10,710 nt of DNA, from NCBI GenBank assembly GCA_024710445.1, contig JANJUT010000253.1:1-10710 (forward strand). Reading direction: 5' to 3'. Shown here one piece after another: positions 1 to 7,462 of the stretch (positions are counted from its first letter, which is position 1; every line of letters starts with the position of its first letter). The notes below the pieces were generated by a model. It saw nothing but the letters and a program-made list of their open reading frames with translations, searched no databases and was not told where the DNA came from. Source of the stretch: Thiobacillus sp. GTDB lineage: Bacteria; Pseudomonadota; Gammaproteobacteria; Burkholderiales; Thiobacillaceae. Made by a program: the position numbers and the translations under genes.

Positions 1-100
1 CGCCCAAACCGGGGGCGAATTCATTTCTGGCGTGGTTTAATGGGGGGGGCCGCTGGGGGCCTTCTGTAATAAAACCGTTTAACGTTAATAAAAGCAGTTA

Positions 101-391
101 CTAAAAACGACCCGCGGCCGGAATCAACGCCGGTGTCGTGATGGCCGGGGCCGGCAACACCGAGGCCAGCGCGCACACTGCGCAGTGCGTGCAATTGTGT
201 TGCGTGACGGGCGCATCCTGCTGCGGTTGCTGCTCGTGACAAGCCGCCATCATTTCATCAGCGGCCGCTACACGTTCCTGCGGGGCCGGATGCGCAGACA
301 CGCAACCCAGCATGCCGGCAGACGCAAATGTCTGCAACGGCAGAATCAGCATCAACAGCATCAGCAGGAATCGGTTAGATGAACGTCGCAC
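101..391 (-). CDS. Small secreted Cys/His-rich protein, CzcI/DUF2946-like
   Basis: This is a 96-aa protein if translation starts at the GTG whose last base is 391. The frame stays open to a TTG at 415 (104 aa), and neither start has a clear Shine-Dalgarno sequence. I prefer the GTG because it yields a classic signal peptide: two Arg, a run of Leu/Met, then LPLQTFASA near residues 17-25. The mature part carries scattered Cys and His and a cluster, HNCTHCAVC, with Cys in a C-X2-C-X2-C arrangement. Short proteins of this build, with the LPLQ-type signal sequence, occur beside heavy-metal efflux genes (CzcI) and in the DUF2946 family; membership is my inference. It lies 82 bp behind the 148-aa gene on the same strand and may be the last gene of the secA operon or have its own promoter. 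No efflux gene is visible in this window. Confidence 0.6.
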   Translation of the reverse strand: MRRSSNRFLLMLLMLILPLQTFASAGMLGCVSAHPAPQERVAAADEMMAACHEQQPQQDAPVTQHNCTHCAVCALASVLPAPAITTPALIPAAGRF

Positions 392-473
392 GCAGGCAGT
401 GTAATCAGAAAACAAGGTCTACCCAAATGACACGACCGAAGCACGCAGGTTCCCCGGTCAAGCCGCAGTTGCA

Positions 474-920
474 TTAAGAACGGCGCTTTCGCGGCTCGTA
501 ATGCACCACGGCCCGCATGATTTCCGAATAAGGGAATTGGCTGCTGTCGCCGAAACGGTCATTGGCCAGCAACACCGTGGCGGCAATATTGGCGGTGGCA
601 TCGCCCTGCCCATCCAGTGCCAGCGCCAGGCCCCGAACGCCTCCACACTGCGCACGGATTTCCTTGCCAAAGGGCCAGGGTGCATCGGGGTTGGTCTTCA
701 ATGCGAACTGCGCGTTCTCGTGCAGCGCGTCATAAAACGTCAGGCAATATTCACGCACTGCCGTGTCGCCGCAGGCAATCACCTCGCGCTCGGCCAGATT
801 GATCTTGCGTGAACGGTCGCACACGACACAGCGCGACAGCAAGGCCCGTTCGAAGGGACAGCTGTTTTCGATGTAGGTCTGCCTGGCGAGTTTGTAGGCA
901 GCTTCGTTGTATTCAGCCAT
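474..920 (-). CDS. Conserved-looking cysteine-rich hypothetical protein
   Basis: A 148-aa soluble protein with no signal peptide or membrane segment. I do not recognise a named family. It has six Cys: C21, C31, C34, C50, C59 and C92. The segment SCPFERALLSRCVVC places C21, C31 and C34 close together, followed by AEREVIAC ending at C50. This spacing could bind a metal or Fe-S cluster, or form disulfides in a CHCH-like helical hairpin, but no family motif proves either. The rest is helix-rich, and the C-terminus is basic (EPRKRRS). The ATG at 918-920 has no strong Shine-Dalgarno sequence. The gene sits 34 bp after the 75-aa gene on the same strand, so it is probably the third gene of a secA-led transcript. 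Codon use looks like that of its neighbours. Confidence 0.75.
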   Translation of the reverse strand: MAEYNEAAYKLARQTYIENSCPFERALLSRCVVCDRSRKINLAEREVIACGDTAVREYCLTFYDALHENAQFALKTNPDAPWPFGKEIRAQCGGVRGLALALDGQGDATANIAATVLLANDRFGDSSQFPYSEIMRAVVHYEPRKRRS

Positions 921-954
921 GAGGCATCATCATACCGCTTGATTCAGCAACGAT

Positions 955-1182
955 TTACCAATCGTCACCGGTCAGCCGGGTATCCAGTTCACGTTCAGCC
1001 AGAAGCGTGTCCTGCGCGGTGATTTCATCCTCGGCGAAGATCATTTTGTATTTGTCGCCGGTTTTGGGATCGAGCGTTTTGCGCAACGCATTGGTTTGCG
1101 CCTTGGCTTCCTTGAAGGAGGGCCACTCGCCCTGCTTTTCCAGTACCTTGAACATTCCCATACGAAAAACGTAGTAAGGCAT
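955..1182 (-). CDS. Small conserved-looking hypothetical protein behind secA
   Basis: A 75-aa cytoplasmic protein without signal peptide or membrane helix; function unknown. It starts MPYYVFRMGMFKVLEK, continues with a charged central part (WPSFKEAKAQTNALRK), and ends in an acidic stretch closing with GDDW. It resembles short hypothetical proteins I associate with betaproteobacteria, but I cannot name a family. The ATG at 1180-1182 lies 9 bp beyond the secA stop. Its Shine-Dalgarno sequence AAGGAG overlaps the secA stop codon and sits 6 nt from the ATG. That arrangement strongly suggests co-transcription and translational coupling with secA. The 148-aa gene follows after 34 bp. Confidence 0.8.
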   Translation of the reverse strand: MPYYVFRMGMFKVLEKQGEWPSFKEAKAQTNALRKTLDPKTGDKYKMIFAEDEITAQDTLLAERELDTRLTGDDW

Positions 1183-1193
1183 GGTGACTCCTT
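1183..1193 (-). promoter_or_regulatory. Ribosome binding site of the 75-aa gene, overlapping the secA stop
   Basis: Read on the minus strand, the secA stop TAA runs into GGAG, giving an AAGGAG Shine-Dalgarno sequence 6 nt before the ATG of the 75-aa gene. Ribosomes finishing secA would end on this site, so expression of the small gene is probably coupled to that of secA. Confidence 0.7.
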
Positions 1194-3900
1194 AGCTCAG
1201 CTTGCCGTGGCACTGCTTGTATTTCTTGCCGGACCCACACGGGCAGGGGTCGTTACGGCCAACCTTGGGATAGCCCTCTGCTGATGTAACAGCTGCCTCA
1301 GCCTCGGCAAAGTCCTGTGCCTCATTGTATTCAGCATGCTGGTATTGCACGTTCGATGGCTCGCCATGCAGATCGACTGCCGTCACGTCTTCAGGCTGAC
1401 GCACCTGCACCGTGGTGGTGATCTGGGTGACTTCGGTCTTGATTGCAGTGAGCATGCCGGAGAACAATTCAAATGCTTCGCGCTTGTATTCCTGCTTGGG
1501 CTGCTTCTGCGCATACCCGCGCAGGTGAATGCCCTGGCGCAGATGATCGAGTGCCGACAGGTGCTCGCGCCAGTGCGTATCCATGCTTTGCAGCATCACT
1601 GCACGTTCGAACTGGCGCATGCCCTCGGCGCCGACCAGCGCTTCTTTTTCCTGATGAAGGGCATCGGTCGCTTCCAGGATTTTTTTGCGCAGGCCATCCT
1701 CGTTCAGCGTCTTGTCCTCATCCAGCCATTGCTGCAGGGGAAGATCAATCGTGAACTGCGCAACCAGCGCCTTTTCCAGACCGGCCACATCCCACTGCTC
1801 ATCCATGCTGCCCGGTACGATGTACTGATTGAACGTATCGTTCATCACATCGTCGCGCATGGCGCGAATGGTGTCGCCAATATCCTCGCTGGCCAGCAGT
1901 TCATTGCGCTGTTCATAGATCACCTTGCGCTGGTCGTTCGAGACATCATCGTATTCAAGCAGCTGTTTGCGAATATCGAAGTTGCGCTGTTCGACCTTGC
2001 GCTGCGCATTTTCAATCGCACGCGTCACCCACGGATGTTCGATCGCCTCGCCTTCCGGCATCTTCAGACGATCCATGATCGCAGCCACACGGTCGGAAGC
2101 AAAAATGCGCAGCAGCGGATCTTCCAGCGACAGGAAGAAGCGGCTGGAGCCAGGATCGCCCTGGCGACCGGAGCGGCCACGCAACTGATTGTCGACGCGA
2201 CGTGATTCGTGGCGCTCGGTGCCGATGATATGCAGGCCACCTGCTGCCAGCACGGAATCATGGCGCAGCTGCCAGGGTGCCTTGATCGCATCACGCCGGC
2301 TGACCTTTTCGCCGTCGGACAGCGTTTCGTCGTTGGCGATGGCGTCCAGTTCTTTCTGGATGCTGCCGCCGAGCACGATGTCGGTACCACGGCCTGCCAT
2401 GTTGGTGGCGATGGTGATGCCGCCCGGCATGCCTGCCTGCGCGATCACCTCGGCTTCGCGCTCGTGCTGCTTGGCGTTCAGCACGTTGTGCGGCAGGCCG
2501 GCTTTCTTCAGTTCGGCCGACAGCATTTCGTTGGCTTCGATCGAGGTAGTGCCCACCAGCACCGGCTGGCCCTTGGCATTGCGCTCGCGGATGTCGTTGA
2601 TCACCGCCTGGTCGCGCTCGCGCCCGGTTCGGTAGACCTGGTCCTGCTCGTCCTTGCGAATCATCGGGCGGTGCGTCGGGATGACCACGGTTTCCAGCCC
2701 GTAAATGCTGTGGAACTCGAACGCCTCGGTGTCGGCCGTGCCGGTCATGCCCGACAGCTTTTGATACATGCGGAAATAGTTCTGGAACGTGATTGAGGCG
2801 AGCGTCTGGTTTTCCTTCTGGATCGCCACGCCTTCCTTGGCCTCTACTGCCTGATGCAGGCCTTCCGACCAGCGGCGCCCGCTCATCAGGCGGCCGGTGA
2901 ATTCATCGACGATGACCACTTCGTTGTTTTGTACCACGTAGTGCTGGTCGCGGAAATACAAGGCATGAGCGCGCAATGCCGCATAGACATGATGCATCAG
3001 CATGATGTTGGAGGCGTCATACAGACTGCCACCGGGCTGCAGCAGCCCCATTTCGGTAAGGATTTCCTCGACCCGCTCGTGTCCGGATTCGGACAGCAGC
3101 ACCTGGCGCGATTTTTCGTCGACCGAGTAATCGCCGTCAGACTCGTCGTCCTGTTGCCGGACCAGTCGCGCCGGCACTTCGTTCATTTGCTGGTACAGCG
3201 CAGTGTTCTCTTCCGACTGGCCGGAAATGATCAGCGGGGTACGCGCCTCGTCAATCAGGATCGAGTCGACCTCATCGATGATGCTGTAGGCCAGCGGACG
3301 CTGCACCTTCTCGCTCATCTGGTAGACCATGTTGTCGCGCAGATAATCGAAGCCGTATTCGTTGTTGGTACCGTAGGTGATGTCGGCGGCATACGCGGCC
3401 TGCTTTTCGGCATGCGGCATCTGCGACAGGTTCACGCCGGTGGTCAGGCCGAGGAAACCATACAGCCGGCCCATCGATTCAGCATCGCGGCTGGCCAGGT
3501 AATCGTTCACCGTCACCACATGCACGCCTTTGCCGGTCAGCGCATTCAGGTACGCAGGCAAGGTCGACATCAGCGTCTTGCCTTCGCCGGTGCGCATCTC
3601 GGCGATCTTGCCGTCATGCAGTACCATGCCGCCCACCATCTGCACGTCGAAGTGACGCATGCCGAGCACCCGCTTGGAGGCTTCGCGCACGACCGCAAAC
3701 GCTTCGGGCAACAGCTTGTCGAGTGATTCGCCGCTTTCCAGTCGCGATCTGAATTCGGCGGTCTTGGCAGCCACCTCGGCATCGGTCATTGCCTCCATCG
3801 CCGATTCAAGCGCGTTGATCGCTTTGACCTTTTGCAGGTATTGTTTGACCAGTCGATCATTGCGACTGCCGAAGACTTTTTTGAAAATGGATTGCAGCAT
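1192..3900 (-). CDS. secA: Preprotein translocase ATPase SecA
   Basis: SecA is the motor ATPase that pushes unfolded preproteins through the SecYEG channel in the inner membrane. The 902-aa length matches full-length proteobacterial SecA (E. coli 901). Nucleotide-binding domain 1 holds Walker A MRTGEGKT (102-109) and the DEAD-type box [12 protein letters not shown] (208-219). The preprotein cross-linking domain lies at about 225-370. Nucleotide-binding domain 2 shows [10 protein letters not shown] (503-512) and the arginine-finger motif [11 protein letters not shown] (572-582). Helical scaffold and wing regions follow, then a linker and the zinc-binding, SecB-contacting tail with C886, C888, C897 and H898. 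The start is the ATG at 3898-3900, with only a weak GGA upstream. It is the first gene of a minus-strand cluster and is divergent from dciA. No secM-like gene lies upstream, unlike in E. coli. I see no frameshift or missing motif. Confidence 0.98.
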   Translation of the reverse strand: MLQSIFKKVFGSRNDRLVKQYLQKVKAINALESAMEAMTDAEVAAKTAEFRSRLESGESLDKLLPEAFAVVREASKRVLGMRHFDVQMVGGMVLHDGKIAEMRTGEGKTLMSTLPAYLNALTGKGVHVVTVNDYLASRDAESMGRLYGFLGLTTGVNLSQMPHAEKQAAYAADITYGTNNEYGFDYLRDNMVYQMSEKVQRPLAYSIIDEVDSILIDEARTPLIISGQSEENTALYQQMNEVPARLVRQQDDESDGDYSVDEKSRQVLLSESGHERVEEILTEMGLLQPGGSLYDASNIMLMHHVYAALRAHALYFRDQHYVVQNNEVVIVDEFTGRLMSGRRWSEGLHQAVEAKEGVAIQKENQTLASITFQNYFRMYQKLSGMTGTADTEAFEFHSIYGLETVVIPTHRPMIRKDEQDQVYRTGRERDQAVINDIRERNAKGQPVLVGTTSIEANEMLSAELKKAGLPHNVLNAKQHEREAEVIAQAGMPGGITIATNMAGRGTDIVLGGSIQKELDAIANDETLSDGEKVSRRDAIKAPWQLRHDSVLAAGGLHIIGTERHESRRVDNQLRGRSGRQGDPGSSRFFLSLEDPLLRIFASDRVAAIMDRLKMPEGEAIEHPWVTRAIENAQRKVEQRNFDIRKQLLEYDDVSNDQRKVIYEQRNELLASEDIGDTIRAMRDDVMNDTFNQYIVPGSMDEQWDVAGLEKALVAQFTIDLPLQQWLDEDKTLNEDGLRKKILEATDALHQEKEALVGAEGMRQFERAVMLQSMDTHWREHLSALDHLRQGIHLRGYAQKQPKQEYKREAFELFSGMLTAIKTEVTQITTTVQVRQPEDVTAVDLHGEPSNVQYQHAEYNEAQDFAEAEAAVTSAEGYPKVGRNDPCPCGSGKKYKQCHGKLS

Positions 3901-3910
3901 GAGGAATCCG
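3877..3910 (+). repeat. Imperfect repeat, copy A (over the secA start)
   Basis: On the plus strand a stretch beginning TTTTTTGAAAATGGATTGC and ending AATCCG matches 6707-6739 at 29 of 34 aligned positions, with one 1-base gap and four mismatches. This copy spans the antisense of the first secA codons plus 10 bp upstream. Whether the likeness reflects duplication or chance cannot be told from one genome. Confidence 0.4.
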
Positions 3911-3940
3911 AAATGCCCGCAGGACGCGGTAAACCCGTGG

Positions 3941-3946
3941 ATTTTA
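3941..3946 (-). promoter_or_regulatory. secA: Candidate -10 box for secA in the divergent secA/dciA strip
   Basis: On the minus strand the hexamer TAAAAT matches the -10 consensus at five of six positions and lies 41 bp upstream of the secA ATG. I see no good -35 at the expected distance, so it is tentative. The whole 89-bp strip 3901-3989 must hold the promoters for both secA and dciA, and this AT-rich patch is its only AT-rich part. Confidence 0.3.
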
Positions 3947-3989
3947 ACATAGCGCCACGGTCTTCCCGTGACCCCGCCGTGACACGCCC

Positions 3990-4421
3990 ATGAGCGCCTC
4001 CAGCCTGTCCGATCTGCTCGCCAGCCAGCTCCCGCAGGGCCTCGCTGCGCACGCCAAGGCCCTGCTCGGCACCCAGAGCATGCTGGACCGCGCCCTGCCC
4101 GCTGCCCTGGCAGGGCATGTTCGCGTGATGCAGCTGGAAAATGGCGCCTTAAGCCTGGCCTGCGGCAGCGGTGCCATCGCCAGCCGCCTGCGCAACCAGA
4201 CCGATGCGCTGATGGCCAGCCTGGGCAAGCACGGCGTTGCGGTGACGAGCGTGCGCGTCAGCGTCAATCCGGAATTGCTGGCACGCTATGTCCACCCAGT
4301 CGAAAAAGCCGGATTGCCGGCTGCCGCGCTGGACGGACTGGCACACCTGAATGCCGACATCGAGGACGGCCCGCTGAAAGAGGCGCTAAGTCGCCTGCTG
4401 CGCCACCACAGTAAGCCCTGA
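3990..4421 (+). CDS. dciA: DUF721-family protein, probable helicase loader DciA
   Basis: A 143-aa protein matching the DUF721/DciA family in length and layout. DciA interacts with the replicative helicase DnaB and helps load it in bacteria that lack DnaC. The domain covers roughly residues 8-95, with an N-terminal helix ([20 protein letters not shown]), then a beta-rich part with short strands such as [16 protein letters not shown] and SVRVSVNP. The tail of about 45 residues is less conserved and ends in Arg/His. Placement next to and divergent from secA is a familiar proteobacterial arrangement for DUF721 genes and supports the call. No Shine-Dalgarno sequence precedes the ATG at 3990, so initiation may be weak or leaderless. 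Sequence identity in this family is low, so the family call rests on pattern and context together. Confidence 0.8.
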   Translation: MSASSLSDLLASQLPQGLAAHAKALLGTQSMLDRALPAALAGHVRVMQLENGALSLACGSGAIASRLRNQTDALMASLGKHGVAVTSVRVSVNPELLARYVHPVEKAGLPAAALDGLAHLNADIEDGPLKEALSRLLRHHSKP

Positions 4422-4445
4422 CTTACCCACCATCCCAGCCAGGAC

Positions 4446-4459
4446 GGGCCAGCAGGCCC
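4446..4459. terminator. Weak hairpin between convergent dciA and FecR-like gene
   Basis: GGGCC-AGCA-GGCCC forms a perfect 5-bp GC stem with a 4-nt loop in the 47-bp gap between the converging stops. Neither strand has a T-run after it, so it is not a standard intrinsic terminator. It could slow polymerase from both sides. Confidence 0.25.
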
Positions 4460-4468
4460 CAAGCACGC

Positions 4469-6394
4469 TCAACGCGCATCGCGACGTTCGCGGTCGCGTC
4501 CCTTGTAGGTCTGGCTGGCGGGTTGCCCCGGCAAAGACCGCTCCTTGCCATCCTGCCGATTTTCATCGCGCTGCGGCGCAGCTTCGGAACGGGTTGCGCG
4601 TTGCAGTGGCGCCTCACCGCTCGCGGGAGAGCGGCCGGTCGGTGGCGTGACCGTTGCAGGAGGAGCGGGGCTGGCCACAGGGCGGGCTTCGCGCCGTTCC
4701 GTGCCAGGTTCGCGTGTTGTAGTCTGACTGCGCACCATCTCCCGTTCTCGCGCCTCGGCCTGACTGCGTTGGCTCACCGGTGGCGGGACTGATTTTTTCA
4801 CCTCGCCATAACGCGGGGACGGTGGCAGCGGGTCGCGCTCCGGCCCGGCCTCCGCACCAAAAGGCGGTCGCGACATCGTGCGGGTCTCCTCGGACCGGCG
4901 CACGGGCGGAATCACATAACGGGTCTCCGGCCTGGCCTGGGTACGCACACGCGGTGGCTCGTCCTTCCTGGGCTGCGCCTGTTCCCGCTCGCGTGGCGCC
5001 CGTATCGACACCACCGGCCGGTTAAGGATTTCCCGCGGCGGCTGCACCCCTTTGGGCGCACCACCAGACAGGCTCGCACGGGCCGGCTTGACCGGCAGTT
5101 CGCCACGCACGGGCGCAAAGTCGGTATGACGGTAACGATTTTCCACCGTGGCACGAACCGGCTCGCGTCCGAACTTGTCGGCCGGCACCGTCAGGATGGC
5201 GCGCGGCAGCCGGGCATTGTGATAGTGAATGTCGCTCACCTTGATCACGGTGGTTTGCTTGATCACCACATTGTTGACGATGCGCGGGCCACCCCAGCCG
5301 CCCCAGTAGGGATGCCCCCGATAGCGGGGCACCCCCCACCAGGGCAGCACCGGCTCACCCCAGCTGAGCGCCACCCACCACAACCCGGGCAGGCCCACAC
5401 TGACGCGCACCGACACATCATGGCCGCGCACCATGAACGCCACCAGCGCGGGGGAATAGACCGGACGGCGCACCACAGGCCCGGGTGCCCAGGCCCAGAA
5501 GCCATCGATATAAACCCAGCGGCCATAGTGAAAAGGCGCCCAGCCCCACGGTGCATCGTCGACCCAGGTCCATTCATAGTAGGGGTCCCACACCCATGAG
5601 CCGGTACTGTAAGGCACCCAGTCGGCACCCACACCATGGGGAATCCATACCGATCCATAGCTCGGCACCACCCGCCAGCGGCCATAGTGATCGAGTTCTT
5701 CCGCGCCGTAGACGCCAGGCGGCAGATAACGTGCACTGATTGATTCACCGCTGCGGTCGCTGCGTGCGTCGTTCCAGCGATCCCATGCATCAGGTGCCGG
5801 TGCGGCATACGTGGCCACTTTCACCGGACGACCTGAGGTGACCACGATATCTTCCGACGGATAGATGCTGAGCGTGCGGCCATCCGCCGTGATGACCGTG
5901 GCCTCGCCACCGCGGCGGGTGATGAAATGGGTGTCCTGATTGTTTACCTCCACCCGGTAATACCCCGGGTTCCTGATCACAAACACCGCATCGGGCGTAC
6001 TGACCTCCACGCTATCTCCCACCACCAGGCTGCGCATGTCGAATGACACCAGCCCGCTGGTCAGCTTGAACTGAATGCGATGTTCAGCCAGTTCCAGCAG
6101 CGACAACTGGCTGTCTTCATCCGCACGAATATAGCTACGGCTGCCAAACTGCACCTCGAAATTGGCGTCCCTGCCGGCATACAGCGCATCGCCCTCAGCC
6201 AATGCCAGATTGGGCCGCGCGCGCGCCCAGTCTTCTGCACCCGCTCGCCAGTAGGACACCTCGCCGTCGATAAAACTCAGGCGCGGCGGCGTGGGTGACC
6301 AGGCGTCGCCGTCATTCGTCGCGGCGACGGCGTGGCCCGAAAGGGTGAATAAAAATAGAAAAGAGAACCAGCAGATGCGCTTCAAGCAACTCAT
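4469..6394 (-). CDS. Exported FecR-domain protein with W-rich DUF6600-like region
   Basis: A 641-aa exported protein. The start is the ATG at 6392-6394, preceded by a strong GGAGG; the frame extends 18 bp further to a TTG that this site argues against. Residues 1-25 form a signal peptide (SFLFLFTLSGHAVAA). About 65-165 is FecR-like: beta-rich, with DALYAG, GSRSYIRADEDSQL and SFDMRS patterns common in periplasmic FecR-domain proteins. About 235-310 is tryptophan-rich with repeated units such as YGRW, GSWVWDP, YEWTWVDD and WGWAPFHYGRW, matching DUF6600 as I know it. From about 430 to the end it is Pro/Arg/Glu-rich and probably disordered, with no C-terminal anchor. No ECF sigma factor or TonB receptor lies nearby, so classical FecR anti-sigma signalling is unlikely. 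Periplasmic or surface location follows from the signal peptide; the function is unknown. It is convergent with dciA and divergent from the sulfotransferase gene. Confidence 0.85.
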   Translation of the reverse strand: MSCLKRICWFSFLFLFTLSGHAVAATNDGDAWSPTPPRLSFIDGEVSYWRAGAEDWARARPNLALAEGDALYAGRDANFEVQFGSRSYIRADEDSQLSLLELAEHRIQFKLTSGLVSFDMRSLVVGDSVEVSTPDAVFVIRNPGYYRVEVNNQDTHFITRRGGEATVITADGRTLSIYPSEDIVVTSGRPVKVATYAAPAPDAWDRWNDARSDRSGESISARYLPPGVYGAEELDHYGRWRVVPSYGSVWIPHGVGADWVPYSTGSWVWDPYYEWTWVDDAPWGWAPFHYGRWVYIDGFWAWAPGPVVRRPVYSPALVAFMVRGHDVSVRVSVGLPGLWWVALSWGEPVLPWWGVPRYRGHPYWGGWGGPRIVNNVVIKQTTVIKVSDIHYHNARLPRAILTVPADKFGREPVRATVENRYRHTDFAPVRGELPVKPARASLSGGAPKGVQPPREILNRPVVSIRAPREREQAQPRKDEPPRVRTQARPETRYVIPPVRRSEETRTMSRPPFGAEAGPERDPLPPSPRYGEVKKSVPPPVSQRSQAEAREREMVRSQTTTREPGTERREARPVASPAPPATVTPPTGRSPASGEAPLQRATRSEAAPQRDENRQDGKERSLPGQPASQTYKGRDRERRDAR

Positions 6395-6403
6395 ATCCCC
6401 TCC
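6395..6403 (-). promoter_or_regulatory. Ribosome binding site fixing the FecR-like gene start
   Basis: Minus-strand GGAGGGG lies directly before the ATG at 6392-6394, with GGAGG four bases from it. It lies inside the longer TTG-initiated frame, so it decides in favour of the shorter 641-aa product. Confidence 0.7.
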
Positions 6404-6608
6404 AATCGGCAAGCAACCCCTGCCACACGCCGACTATGGCGTTTACGAAAACCCTACACCGCTTTATAGCCCGTTACGGAACGGAATGCTGGCCTGATCC
6501 TGCATTGAGATGAATCACGCAAAGAAATCCGCGGCGCTGCCATTTTTCTCACGGCCGAATCGGACCCGCATGACAATGGACGTCCAGCCAGCCGTTTGGC
6601 TCATTGAG

Positions 6609-6637
6609 GCGACAGGCATTCAAACAATACATAGAAT
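6609..6637 (+). promoter_or_regulatory. Candidate promoter for the sulfotransferase gene
   Basis: GCGACA (6609-6614, four of six -35 matches) and TAGAAT (6632-6637, five of six -10 matches) are separated by 17 bp. Transcription would start about 50 bp before the ATG at 6695. A second reading, TTGAGG (6604-6609) with TACATA (6628-6633) and an 18-bp spacer, overlaps it. Both are by-eye matches. Confidence 0.3.
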
Positions 6638-6694
6638 GCCGCTTGAAGCATCCGACCAGGTTGTCACGGCTTCCAGCCTGCTGGCAGACGGGGA

Positions 6695-7462
6695 ATGACG
6701 GTGCCCTTTTTTGAAATGGATTGCTGCATGCAAAATCCGACCAGCCGACAGACCACAAGAATCTTCCTGTTGAGCCACATGCGGGCTTACACCAGCCTGC
6801 TGGGGCACATTCTCGGCTCGCACCCGGAAATCGACGGCTATTACGAGATGCATCGGTCTTATGCGTTCAGCACAGACCTGGAACGGCAGATGCGGGCGTA
6901 CATGGAACGGGAAAGCCTGAAACCGGGCAGCCGCTACCTGTTCGACAAACTGCTGCACAACGACTACACGCTGAACCTGACGCTGCCCGAACTCGGCGAC
7001 GCAAGGATCCTGCTCGCGCTGCGGCAACCGGAACCGACCCTGAAAAGCATCCTCGGCCTGTTTGCGAAAAAGGACGCCGACGATCTGTATGCCGACCCGG
7101 CCGGGGCCACGACCTATTATGTCGAGCGCCTGCACGCGCTCGCAGCGTTCAGCCGGCAACAGCCACAGCGCTATGTCTATTTCGACGCGGAACGGGTGTG
7201 CGCCGATACCCGGCGCCTGCTGGACGATCTCGGGCGCTGGCTGCAACTGGAATCGCCGCTGACGGAGGACTACCGGCTGTTTTCGCAGACCGGCGTGGCC
7301 GGCACAGGCGACTCCTCGCCCGCCATCGCAACCGGACATGTCATTCACCCAACAGAAGACCGTCACCCTGATACCGCACTCGACCCCGCCCTGCTGCAAC
7401 AGGCCACACAGGCCTACCAGAGCTGTCGCCAGCAGCTCGTCGCCAACGCGATCAACGCGTAA
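6695..7462 (+). CDS. Sulfotransferase-family protein
   Basis: A 255-aa protein resembling PAPS-dependent sulfotransferases, which move sulfate from PAPS to an acceptor hydroxyl or amine. After strand IFLLSH, residues 27-36 (SHMRAYTSLL) stand where the 5'-phosphosulfate loop belongs, followed by GHILGSHPEIDGYYEMH, a layout typical of this superfamily. ARILLALR (103-110) plus S118 give the R-X7-S spacing of the 3'-phosphate-binding motif. There is no signal peptide, so it is probably cytoplasmic. The start is uncertain: the ATG at 6695 has GGGGA almost touching it, and in-frame ATGs at 6716 and 6728 still keep the loop. The last 11 bp overlap the end of the glycosyltransferase gene on the other strand. 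The pair may build and sulfate one glycan, but the acceptor cannot be read from the sequence. Confidence 0.78.
   Translation: MTVPFFEMDCCMQNPTSRQTTRIFLLSHMRAYTSLLGHILGSHPEIDGYYEMHRSYAFSTDLERQMRAYMERESLKPGSRYLFDKLLHNDYTLNLTLPELGDARILLALRQPEPTLKSILGLFAKKDADDLYADPAGATTYYVERLHALAAFSRQQPQRYVYFDAERVCADTRRLLDDLGRWLQLESPLTEDYRLFSQTGVAGTGDSSPAIATGHVIHPTEDRHPDTALDPALLQQATQAYQSCRQQLVANAINA
6707..6739 (+). repeat. Imperfect repeat, copy B (sulfotransferase 5' end)
   Basis: Partner of 3877-3910. It begins TTTTTTGAAATGGATTGC and ends AATCCG. Here it is sense-coding, giving FFEMDCCMQNP in the sulfotransferase frame. It covers the alternative start codons at 6716 and 6728. Confidence 0.4.

Larger units (their letters stand above)
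6395..6694. other. Divergent 300-bp region between FecR-like and sulfotransferase genes
   Basis: This gap looks less GC-rich than the flanking genes. It should contain promoters for both genes. On the minus strand TATAAA (6463-6468) is a possible -10, 69 bp before the FecR-like ATG, with no good -35. On the plus strand a candidate promoter lies at 6609-6637. A 62-codon open frame (6510-6698) covers the right part and ends in an ATGA overlap with the sulfotransferase ATG; I do not accept it as a gene without conservation data. I see no tRNA, riboswitch or repeat array here. Confidence 0.5.

Noticed and set aside
79..88. Perfect palindrome TTAACGTTAA downstream of the small secreted-protein gene
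   Set aside because: It is short and AT-rich, has no GC stem or second copy, and nothing ties it to an operator or terminator.
21..242. 73-codon minus-strand frame overlapping the end of the small secreted-protein gene
   Set aside because: It is out of frame with a gene having a clear signal peptide, and its composition is low-complexity.
1336..3726. Two plus-strand frames of about 290 codons (1336-2205 and 2854-3726) opposite secA
   Set aside because: secA is unmistakable on the other strand; these are composition shadows with no motif or ribosome binding site.
6413..6425. Sigma-54-like TGGCA...TTGC on the minus strand before the FecR-like gene
   Set aside because: GG and GC are separated by 8 bases rather than the required 10, and the site would lie too close to the start codon.
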